From: Myxococcales bacterium
GTDB taxonomy: Bacteria > UBA10199 > 2-02-FULL-44-16 > JAAZCA01
Reading direction: 5' to 3'
DNA length: 18,337 nucleotides
NCBI GenBank assembly: GCA_012513515.1
Contig: JAAZCA010000023.1
Location: 1 to 18,337, forward strand
Shown here: positions 5,745 to 13,400 of the stretch, piece by piece
Position numbering within the stretch: the first letter of the stretch is position 1
Layout of the letters: every line of letters begins with the position of its first letter
Program-made: the position numbers and the translations under genes
The notes under the pieces: generated by a model
What the model saw: only the letters and a program-made list of their open reading frames with translations
What the model was told of the DNA's origin: nothing
The model's database searches: none

Positions 5745-8357
5745 ATGACCGGTTTTAAGATCAGGGAGAGCTTCCTTAAATATTTTGAAAAGAACGGGCA
5801 TGCAAGAGTGAAGTCGAGTTCGCTTGTGCCTGCCAATGACCCAACGCTGTTTTTCACAAATGCCGGAATGGTGCAGTTCAAGGATCTATTTCTCGGCGAG
5901 GATAAGCGCGACTATCGCCGCGCCTGTTCTTCTCAAAAGTGCATGCGCGTTTCCGGGAAGCATAACGACCTGGAAAACGTCGGGCATACGCCGCGGCATC
6001 ACACATTTTTTGAAATGCTCGGCAACTTCAGCTTTGGGGATTATTTCAAGGAGGAGGCGATCGCCTTCGCTTGGGATTTTCTTACGAAGGAAATTTCGCT
6101 TGATCCGAAGAATATGTATGTCACGGTCTTTCGCGACGATGACGAGGCCGAGAAGCTTTGGCTGAAGCATGTTTCGAAGGATAGAGTTTTTCGCCTCGGC
6201 GAGAAGGACAACTTCTGGGCTATGGGTGATACCGGTCCATGTGGTCCGTGCTCCGAGATTATTTGGGATTTTGGAAAAGGGCATGTGAGAGCTGAGGATT
6301 TGGATACGACTAGATTCATGGAGCTATGGAATCTAGTCTTCATGCAGTTTTCTCGCGATGCATCTGGGGAGATGTCACCTCTGGCAGCCCCTTCGATAGA
6401 TACCGGGATGGGGCTTGAGCGCCTTGCGGCAGTTCTTCAGGGTTTTAAATCCAACTGGGAGACCGATATATTCCTTCCGATCATCAAGGTCGTCAGCGAG
6501 GTGAGTGGCCATCGCATCGGCGAAAGCGATGAGAGCGATATCGCCATGCGCGTGATAGCCGATCACGTGCGAGGTTCGGTATTTCTCGTGGGGGATGGGG
6601 TGACTCCCTCGAACGAGGGGCGCGGTTACGTGCTTCGCAGGATACTGAGGCGCGCGGTGAGGTACGGCAAACGCCTTGGAATTGACGAGCCCTTTCTGAC
6701 TTCGCTAATCCCTATTATAGTTGATGAGATGGGGAGCGCCTATCCGGATCTGATTTTACACAAGAGTTTCATAGAGAAGGTCATCGGTACTGAGGAAGGG
6801 CGTTTCTATCAAACTCTCGATAATGGCCTTGAACTCCTAAAGGATGCCATGGCGTGTTCTCGTGATAAAGTTATTCCGGGGGAGGTTGCCTTCAAGCTCT
6901 ACGACACCTTCGGTTTTCCTCTCGATGTGACGCGTATGATCGCTGCCGAGAGCGGTTTTGTCGTCGATGAGGGCGGTTTTGAAAAGAAGATGTCAGAGCA
7001 GCGCGAACGGGCGCGTGCCAGCTGGAAGGGCTCAGGAGAAAATGGAGTGTGCTCTATTTACAAAAAACTTGTAGCCGATGGCGTGTCGAGTTCCTTCGTA
7101 GGTTATTCGAATGAAACCGCAGATGGCGAAATTCTAGCGATACTGAAAGATGGCGTTCGTGTGAAAGAGGCGCATGAGCATGAAGATGTCTATATGATAA
7201 CGTCGGAAACTCCATTTTATGGTGAGTCCGGCGGGCAAGTCGGCGACCGCGGAACCGGAATAGTCGAAGGCGGTGAGGTGGAAATTATCGATACGAAAAA
7301 ACCACTGCCTGATCTGATCGTTCATCACTGCAGGGTGCAAAAGGGAAAGATTTCAGAGGGGATGAAGATAACCCTTGTGATCGACATGGAATCCAGGAGA
7401 TCGACCAGGTGCAACCATACCGCAACCCATCTTCTTCATCGCGCGCTTCGTGAGGTTTTGGGCGAACATGTGAAACAGGCCGGCTCTCTGGTTATGCCGG
7501 AAAGGCTCCGCTTCGATTTTTCTCATTTCCACGCATTGACCCATGAGGAACTTCGTGAAGTCGAACGCCATGTCAACGCGACGATCAGACAGAATATTCC
7601 GGTGCTTACCTACGATCTTGAATACGACGAAGCGGTAAGGCGCGGCGCGCTCGCCTTTTTCGGTGAGAAGTACGGTGATCGCGTCAGGATGATAGATGTG
7701 TCCGGTCATTCGTCTGAGCTCTGCGGAGGGACGCATGTCAACATGACCGGCGAGATCGGGATGTTCAAAATTCTCTCGGAGTCCTCCGTAGCGGCTGGCG
7801 TCAGAAGAATCGAGGCGGTGACCGGAATCGGAGCGGAGGATTACATCGACGCCATCTACGACGAGAGAAAGGAGATCGCAGCGATACTGAAAGCATCTCC
7901 GGCTGAGATCGTCGATCGCGTAAGAAAACTGGACGAGAGGGTTTCCTCGCTGGAAAGGGAGCTCAAGAAGGCGCTTACCTGCGCTGCGCAAAGCGTAAGC
8001 AAGGACTTCTTACAATCCGCGGAAGATTTCGGCTCCTTTAAGGCGATCATAGCGAAGTCTGACGTCGCCGACAGAAAAATACTTGGAGAGCTTGCAGAAA
8101 AATACAGGGACAGACTCGGAACCGGTGCGGTTCTGCTGGCATCGGTTTCCGACGGCCGTGTGACCCTTATATCTGCGGTCTCTAAACAGCTCTCTGCAAA
8201 GATAAAGGCCGGTGAGATAGTCAGGATGGCATCCGAGGTGCTTGGCGGAAAAGGTGGAGGTCGCCCCGATTTTGCGCAGGGGGGCGGTGCAGATTCTTCA
8301 AAACTCGATCAGGCATTTAAAAAAATCAGGGAATATCTCAAGGGGGCAGGGGGCTGA
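5745..8357 (+). CDS. alaS: Alanine--tRNA ligase
   Basis: AlaRS charges tRNA-Ala and edits mischarged Ser and Gly. The 870-residue length is standard and all domains appear intact. The class II catalytic domain begins IRESFLKYFEKNGHARVKSS (7-26), followed by LVPANDPTLFFTNAGMVQFK, and includes GDTGPCGPCSEI around 161-172 and DTGMGLERLA around 218-227. The editing domain has HTATHLLH near 557-564 and CGGTHV near 659-664, the zinc-binding and editing histidines and cysteine. The C-Ala domain ends with GGKGGGRPDFAQGGG near 833-847, the typical glycine-rich motif. A ribosome site AGGGTGG precedes ATG 5745. A separate transcription unit is implied by the terminator upstream. The 3' end overlaps a hairpin. 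Confidence 0.99.
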   Translation: MTGFKIRESFLKYFEKNGHARVKSSSLVPANDPTLFFTNAGMVQFKDLFLGEDKRDYRRACSSQKCMRVSGKHNDLENVGHTPRHHTFFEMLGNFSFGDYFKEEAIAFAWDFLTKEISLDPKNMYVTVFRDDDEAEKLWLKHVSKDRVFRLGEKDNFWAMGDTGPCGPCSEIIWDFGKGHVRAEDLDTTRFMELWNLVFMQFSRDASGEMSPLAAPSIDTGMGLERLAAVLQGFKSNWETDIFLPIIKVVSEVSGHRIGESDESDIAMRVIADHVRGSVFLVGDGVTPSNEGRGYVLRRILRRAVRYGKRLGIDEPFLTSLIPIIVDEMGSAYPDLILHKSFIEKVIGTEEGRFYQTLDNGLELLKDAMACSRDKVIPGEVAFKLYDTFGFPLDVTRMIAAESGFVVDEGGFEKKMSEQRERARASWKGSGENGVCSIYKKLVADGVSSSFVGYSNETADGEILAILKDGVRVKEAHEHEDVYMITSETPFYGESGGQVGDRGTGIVEGGEVEIIDTKKPLPDLIVHHCRVQKGKISEGMKITLVIDMESRRSTRCNHTATHLLHRALREVLGEHVKQAGSLVMPERLRFDFSHFHALTHEELREVERHVNATIRQNIPVLTYDLEYDEAVRRGALAFFGEKYGDRVRMIDVSGHSSELCGGTHVNMTGEIGMFKILSESSVAAGVRRIEAVTGIGAEDYIDAIYDERKEIAAILKASPAEIVDRVRKLDERVSSLERELKKALTCAAQSVSKDFLQSAEDFGSFKAIIAKSDVADRKILGELAEKYRDRLGTGAVLLASVSDGRVTLISAVSKQLSAKIKAGEIVRMASEVLGGKGGGRPDFAQGGGADSSKLDQAFKKIREYLKGAGG

Positions 8358-8368
8358 GCCCCTGTTTT
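8348..8368 (+). terminator. Hairpin overlapping the alaS stop codon
   Basis: GGGGC (8350-8354) pairs with GCCCC (8358-8362), and the 3-nt loop is the TGA stop codon of alaS. An alternative register pairs CAGGGG with CCCCTG. The T-run is only four bases (8365-8368), so termination may be partial and efp may be reached by read-through. Confidence 0.5.
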
Positions 8369-8456
8369 GCGTGATTTCCGCGTAAAACTTTCTTGACAGA
8401 AGGAGGGCTGTTTTGCGAAAGAAACTCTCTTTCAACGTATCATGCAGGAGGCTTTT

Positions 8457-9014
8457 ATGGTTCAGGCGAACAGGATAAGGGTGGGGTCTGTCATCATATT
8501 CGATGGCGAGCTTGCGCGTGTCTTGAGCGTTACACACCTCACTCCTGGAAATCTCAGGGCGATGGTTCAGGCCAAGATGCGCAAGCTGAAGAGCGGCCTT
8601 CAGTTTGAACATCGGTTTCGCGCGACCGAAGATGTTGAGACGGCGCATCTGGAGGAACATGAGATGGAATATCTCTACGATGACGGAGACAGATACCATC
8701 TCATGAACACATCCACATTTGAGCAGATCGAGATGGATCATGAGATGTTTGGCGACGCCATAAAATATGTGCTTCCGAACAACAAGGTGATGGTTACCTT
8801 CTACGAGGGGAGCGCTGTAGGAATAGATCTTCCAAAGGTAGTGAGTCTGAAAGTGATAGAGGCCGAGCCCTCCATCAAGAAGCAGACTGCGACTGGGTCA
8901 TATAAAAAATGCACAGTTGAAACAGGTCTGGTGGTTATGGTTCCTCCGTTTGTCGAAGTTGACGACATGATCAAGATCAATACCGAAACGGGCGAATATC
9001 TGGAAAGGGGATAA
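8457..9014 (+). CDS. efp: Elongation factor P, Asn-loop variant
   Basis: EF-P binds near the ribosomal E site and relieves stalling at polyproline stretches. The 185-residue protein has the three beta-barrel domains: KOW-like domain I (about 1-63), OB domain II (about 64-126, including EMEYLYDDGDRYHLMN) and OB domain III ending with the conserved DDMIKINTETGEYLER. ATG 8457 is chosen because AGGAGG (8446-8451) lies 5 nt upstream and the length fits. The ATG at 8442 overlaps this ribosome site. At the loop tip that E. coli EF-P modifies (Lys34 in PGKG) the sequence is TPGNLRAMVQ, so Asn32 replaces the Lys. Neither lysylation by EpmA nor rhamnosylation by EarP is possible there. From memory, similar PGNLR loops occur in acidobacterial EF-Ps. 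The gene may be partly co-transcribed with alaS. Confidence 0.96.
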   Translation: MVQANRIRVGSVIIFDGELARVLSVTHLTPGNLRAMVQAKMRKLKSGLQFEHRFRATEDVETAHLEEHEMEYLYDDGDRYHLMNTSTFEQIEMDHEMFGDAIKYVLPNNKVMVTFYEGSAVGIDLPKVVSLKVIEAEPSIKKQTATGSYKKCTVETGLVVMVPPFVEVDDMIKINTETGEYLERG

Positions 9015-9054
9015 GACTAGCAAGTTCTTTTCTTATCTGAACCAGCCCGGCTTG

Positions 9055-9071
9055 TTTGAAGAAACTTCAAA
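9055..9071. terminator. AT-rich hairpin between efp and the convergent hypothetical gene
   Basis: TTTGAAG (9055-9061), loop AAA, CTTCAAA (9065-9071) is a perfect 7-bp stem in the 99-nt gap between two convergent genes. It is AT-rich, with a short A/T extension on each side, so it may be a weak bidirectional terminator. Confidence 0.35.
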
Positions 9072-9113
9072 TTGTCGTAGTATTTTTGAGATGGATGTCG
9101 CAGGCGGATAAAT

Positions 9114-9881
9114 TCAGGAATTTAAGAAATATTTTACGGCCTGCCACGCCCTTTCCAACCTGATATCTTCAGATTCAAAACGTGCTTCGTAGTGAAGAAG
9201 CGATCCCATGATATGTCTTAGCAGTAAGTTGCGCCCTTCTTTTATTGCTGGCAGGTCCCTTTCAATGCACCTAAATGCCTCTTCAAGTTCGGCTTCCGCT
9301 AATCTTGTTAGGTATGACGCATGAGAATCATTTTGGCCTATTTTTGTAGTCCTGAGTGCTACTATTACGGGATAACCTTGGTCCATGTAGAATATATAGT
9401 TGCCAAAAGTAGGGTAGTGTCTCATATCATAGTTTGCCATGAGTAACGCGGAAAGTACCGCGGTTTTCCCATCGCATTCATCCCCAGTCAGGATCATGCG
9501 CTCCTTAAGAGTGTCGAATCTTGCAGATTCATCCAGCGAGGTGACCTCTCTTATGGTCTGAGCTAATGATCTGTCCTTTGTGAACGAATCAGCATCGGCG
9601 ACTCCTATGTCGGTCATTTTAATTCCCGCCTCTGAAAATCTTTGACGCGCCGTCGTTATTAATGGGTTGTCTGTTTTGGCATCAACTATTTTTCTGTAGA
9701 GAAAATGAAAATTTTTGTGCCTCTGACAGTTCGTTGTAAATCCATGCCCTTTGTCGAATATGCCCATGTTGGAGTCGGCAGGTACGTAACCGAGCCCTAG
9801 AGTTGTTGGGGGATAAAATCCTGCACCAGAAAAATTCGCAATCTTTGTAGCGGCTTGTGGAAATGTAAGAGGTCTAAGCAT
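9114..9881 (-). CDS. Uncharacterised protein, possible transglutaminase-like core
   Basis: I do not recognise this protein. From ATG 9881 it has 255 residues with no signal peptide or membrane segment. I prefer this start because AGGAG lies 5 nt upstream on the minus strand. The frame is open for 22 more codons to a GTG at 9947 that has no ribosome site. Residues 125-148 (LKERMILTGDECDGKTAVLS, then ALLM) recall the nucleophile helix of transglutaminase-like cysteine proteins, with Cys136 as candidate nucleophile. The strand YPVIVALR (170-177) has Tyr where those enzymes would carry the catalytic His, so activity is doubtful. The C-terminal third is helical and charged. The gene is convergent with efp and next to a repeat-rich region, and is visibly more AT-rich than the housekeeping genes. 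Confidence 0.65.
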   Translation of the reverse strand: MLRPLTFPQAATKIANFSGAGFYPPTTLGLGYVPADSNMGIFDKGHGFTTNCQRHKNFHFLYRKIVDAKTDNPLITTARQRFSEAGIKMTDIGVADADSFTKDRSLAQTIREVTSLDESARFDTLKERMILTGDECDGKTAVLSALLMANYDMRHYPTFGNYIFYMDQGYPVIVALRTTKIGQNDSHASYLTRLAEAELEEAFRCIERDLPAIKEGRNLLLRHIMGSLLHYEARFESEDIRLERAWQAVKYFLNS

Positions 9882-10201
9882 TTGCTCTCCTGTATAACGC
9901 TGCTGTTTAGCAGTACTTGCCAATTGATCTATTATTCTCTTTGGCACTATTCGGCATAATCACCAAAAAAGTTGCTATCTGAGTTTGCGTTGCTGTCGGG
10001 GAGAGGTATGTAGGAAGGTTGCTACCGAATCAAGTTTGCCAACCTAAAAATTACTCCTTTAAAACAAATAGTTAGCTTGATTGTCGGATGGGATTCAAGT
10101 CGAAGGAGGAGGGAGTTAATCTCGGCTTCAAGGAACCTCTGAAAAGCTAGAGGCAACAATAACCTCGACCATGGACAATTGGCCATCGACCAAAACATCA
10201 A

Positions 10202-10266
10202 GAAGCTAGAATCTAGAAGTGAGAAACGAGATTTCTACAGGCGAGGTTTTTCTAGCTTCTAGCTTC
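10202..10266. repeat. 15-bp inverted repeat (GAAGCTAGAA-type)
   Basis: GAAGCTAGAATCTAG (10202-10216) and CTAGCTTCTAGCTTC (10252-10266) are inverted with 14 of 15 matches around 35 nt. The motif also contains the short direct repeat CTAGCTT. It is followed by GTTTTTCCC, so the plus strand could form a terminator-like structure. No plus-strand gene ends here. Confidence 0.5.
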
Positions 10267-10274
10267 TGTTTTTC

Positions 10275-10294
10275 CCAGTCACGGTTGTTGCGGG
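10275..10294 (+). repeat. Direct repeat copy 1 (CCAGTCACGG type)
   Basis: This 20-nt stretch recurs at 10422-10441 with one T/C difference. In both copies it is followed by GAT within a few bases. Two copies 147 nt apart suggest internal duplication of a dispersed repeat unit. Confidence 0.6.
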
Positions 10295-10362
10295 ATCCCC
10301 GATTACACCACTCGGGGATGACAACCTTCTCGTCATTCGGGGATGACAATCACGCCGTCATT
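10295..10362. repeat. Chain of REP-like palindromes (GGGGATGAC / GTCATTCCC)
   Basis: ATCCCCGA (10295-10302) is inverted as TCGGGGAT (10312-10319). TCGGGGATGACAA occurs twice in direct orientation (10312-10324 and 10337-10349). GTCATTC occurs at 10332-10338 and again at 10357-10363, where it continues as CCCGC and can pair with GGGGATGAC (10339-10347), apart from one G-T wobble. Several alternative hairpins are therefore possible. GTCATTCCCGC-type palindromes are widespread in bacterial intergenic DNA. Confidence 0.6.
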
Positions 10363-10421
10363 CCCGCATGCTGTAAGCCACCGCTACCGCGGGGTTCCGA
10401 CCGTTCACCAGTTACGAGTTA

Positions 10422-10441
10422 CCAGTCACGGTCGTTGCGGG
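10422..10441 (+). repeat. Direct repeat copy 2 (CCAGTCACGG type)
   Basis: Second copy of the 20-nt unit at 10275-10294 with one mismatch. It is preceded by GTTCACCAGTTACGAGTTA, itself an imperfect reiteration of the CCAGT motif. Confidence 0.6.
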
Positions 10442-10499
10442 GATGGCAAGCGCATAGCTTTTAGAGATGCCTTGAATTTGCTGATTTTTCAGAGGTTAC

Positions 10500-13400
10500 T
10501 TAATTCATTCTCATTCCGCAGCCGCCACCTTCGGAATCTTCGGACATGTCCCCTGATTCGATGGGGATATTGGTGAAGGTGACCATCATGGTCGGTCCGG
10601 ATACCGGCGCCCCTATGACGCTGGCGCTTTCTCCGCTTGTGCTGCCAACGGCCTTTACCTTTGTGCCTTCGCTTATGGATATCTGGTATGTATAGATCTC
10701 TGTGGCGCCCTGATTTAGGGCGCTGCATCCCATGTACATGGATGTCAGCGTCGTGCAGGCGACAAGAACGAGGCCGAAGCGCTTGCAGCGCCTCATCGTC
10801 AAAGCTGTTATTGTGATGGCTATGAGTATCATCGGAACTGAGGCTGGATGGTGCCCACTCGATGATCGAGGAGCTATCGTCATCTGAACTTCCGAATTAC
10901 TGCCATATTCAAACTCGTAGACGACAAGCCATCTGTTGTTCGATCCCTTGGCGATGATCTCGTTTATGTCGCTGAAGTCGATAGTGCCTTCTTTTCCATT
11001 ATATGAAACCGTAGCGTTTATCTTTCTGTCACCAGCGTCAAGAACGCCGTCCGCATTGACGTCTTCATACAGCGAGACGGACTTAGGATCTATCTGTCCA
11101 ACTCCAGTTCCAGATGCCGAGAGGGTGAGCGATTGCACCTTCAAATCTTCTTCCGTGGAAGCTGAGAGTTTGAGGGAGAGCAGCACCATTTTTTCAGGAT
11201 CCACGAAGCTGTTTTCGGATATCTCGAGCTGTTCTATGCGCAGCGTTCGACCCAGCGTTCGGATCAGGTCAAAGGATGTCACAACGGCGCTGCCATTTCT
11301 AAGGTTGCAGACGAGCTCTTTAGTGCCGTTTAAGTTCGCGTCGACAAGCGCCATATTGAGGCCGAGCCATCCCTCTTCGACGGTTCCATAAATTATGTTG
11401 CTGCCGGAGTAGTCCGCAATGTCTATTTCTTCCGGCAGATCAGGCGTCCCATATACGATGTAGATCGCTCCTGCATTGTGCGTTGCTCCAAATTCGCCGT
11501 CTCCAGCCGGAGCGCCTATGATGATATCATCATATTTATCTCCTGTGATATCGCCGACAAGGACGACTCTTCCACACTCTTCTCCGCTTTTTGCGCAGGC
11601 TATTCTTACGTCGTAGAGGTTTGAATCCCTTGCGCCCGACATCATTGCGTTTCCGAGAAATACATAAATATATCCTGCCTCGGGATCTCCGACGACGGTG
11701 TCTGTATGCCCGTCGCCATTTATATCGCCATTTGCGATGTTGGTAGGATCTGGCATCTCTTCCGGCGAAAGCGTAGTTGCTGACATCGACGATACCGTGA
11801 AAGCTTTCGAATGGCCGACATCCACGCGTTCTCCGCTCAGGCTGTAATTGGACTGAGATACGCTGCCGAGTGAAATTGCTCCAAGGTCGTGAAATCCTGA
11901 TGCGTCGACAGCCCTTCCATAGCTGGAGAGAAGGGTGAAGATGGAATAGATATCTGAGTCGGAATATCCTCCTTGGATCAGGTCGCGCGTGACGTCGATC
12001 GACATGCTGAATTTACCAAGCGCCGTCATATTGATCGTTGGGCCTTCGGAGTAACCTATATCCTCATCGCTCATCGAAGCTCTGCTTCCAACGATGCGGG
12101 ACTTCCTTATGTCGTCGGCGGATCCTGATATCCTGAACTGCATCATATCTTCCGAGATCTGTGTGTTGGAAGGTATAAGGTTGCCGCCCGATAGTCCCAC
12201 TATGTATCCTTCGCTGCCTGAGAATACCTTGGTAACGATGTCGTCGGTACCGTCATCGTTGAAATCCAGGATCTCAAGTCCTGATCCGAGGTGAGATCCT
12301 TCCGAGGCTCCCGATACCTTGTCGATGTCGAACCGTTCATCTCCGGAGATGTTTATTATCGGTGCGCCGTTCGTGGAGGAGTAGTTCTCTATCTGTTCGC
12401 TGTTGAGACGGACTATTGCTCCGCGCTCGTTGTCGTAGGTTGGCAGGCCGAATACGTATTGGGCCTGTCCTGCGAAGCCGGATGATGCCTTTTTCATGCT
12501 TATATCTCCGGCGGTGATGATGTTCGATGGAATCGATATGGAGAAGAGATGCTTCGCTGTTGACGGGCTGCCGAGATTCAATATTGAACCTTTGGGGTCT
12601 ATCGCTGCTATCGTAGTGGTTGTAATCGCTGACGTTGATCCATCAACTTCCTCATCTTCGTCGGAATCCTGATCATATGTGTTCGCATGGTCGTAGGTGA
12701 TGACGGTATCTCCCGATTGTCCCAACACCCACATTGGTACTGTGCCCATTTCAGATTCCCTGGAATCAGGAACCACCATCAAAGCTACGGAATGAGGTGC
12801 GGATTTGCCAAAACTGTTTTCGACTACGAGATCGAAGGTGAGAGCCATCGCCGTCCCGTGTTCGACCTGAGGAGCTGTGAAACTCGGCTGGATAGCCGAT
12901 TGGCTGTTGTTGTCCGACAGTTCGAGAGCGGTTCCGCCCGTCTGTGTCCAATGGTAAACGAGCCCCTTCTTCGATAGAACCGATTCTCCCTTGTCGTTGA
13001 GCGCAGGCTGGTAGGAGTTGGATCCGTCAAGATGGGTTTGTTTTCCTGATGCAACTACCTTCTCGAGAACGCAAACTCCACCGGTCTTCTGCAGTTCGCC
13101 GAAGCATGCCCTTGCTGTGGGCTTTCCTGAAGAGACCGCTTTATCGTCTATGTCCGAAGGTCTTGCAGCATCGGGATCATTTACCCTCTCGATCTCATCT
13201 TTGCACTGCGATTCGGAGCTAACGGCCAGTATGGTTCTTGCAGCAGATGCGTTCAGCCCTCCGGCATCAGTTACTGTAAATACCAATGTCGTCACGCCGG
13301 TCGACTGCGGAGCCCACGAGAATGATTTACTATTTGAGGCATAATCGGCAAATGACGATCCTGACGGTGATGGGGATAGTGTTATGGATAGGCTGTCTCC

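Larger units (their letters stand above)
10134..10497. mobile_element. Candidate small non-autonomous element with 12-bp terminal inverted repeats
   Basis: AACCTCTGAAAA (10134-10145) is the perfect reverse complement of TTTTCAGAGGTT (10486-10497). Extending outward by four bases gives 15 of 16 matches (10130-10145 with 10486-10501). The 364-bp segment encodes no plausible protein and holds several further repeats and palindromes. The right end touches the stop codon of the giant gene. The shape fits a MITE-like element, but I see no convincing target-site duplication and cannot test for other copies in the genome. Confidence 0.4.
9948..10499. other. Repeat-rich intergenic region without a credible gene
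   Basis: About 550 bp separate the two minus-strand genes. The short open frames here (for example 10219-10464) have no ribosome site and consist of translated repeats, so I do not call them. The first 180 bp hold nothing I can name. From 10130 onward lies an inverted-repeat-bounded segment described separately. Any promoter for the 9114-9881 gene should lie between 9882 and about 10080 on the minus strand, but I see no clear pair of boxes. Confidence 0.7.

Noticed and set aside
7353-7991. 212-residue minus-strand frame
   Set aside because: It is opposite the editing domain of alaS, where the plus strand encodes all the expected motifs.
8393-8421. efp promoter with TTGACA
   Set aside because: The -35 box at 8393-8398 is perfect, but nothing like TATAAT lies 15-19 bp downstream.
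10275-10441. CRISPR array
   Set aside because: The repeats are few, unequal in spacing and partly palindromic in several registers. There are no regular spacers and no cas genes.
10219-10576. Two short plus-strand frames in the repeat region
   Set aside because: They consist of translated repeats, lack ribosome sites, and one runs into the 3' end of the giant gene on the opposite strand.
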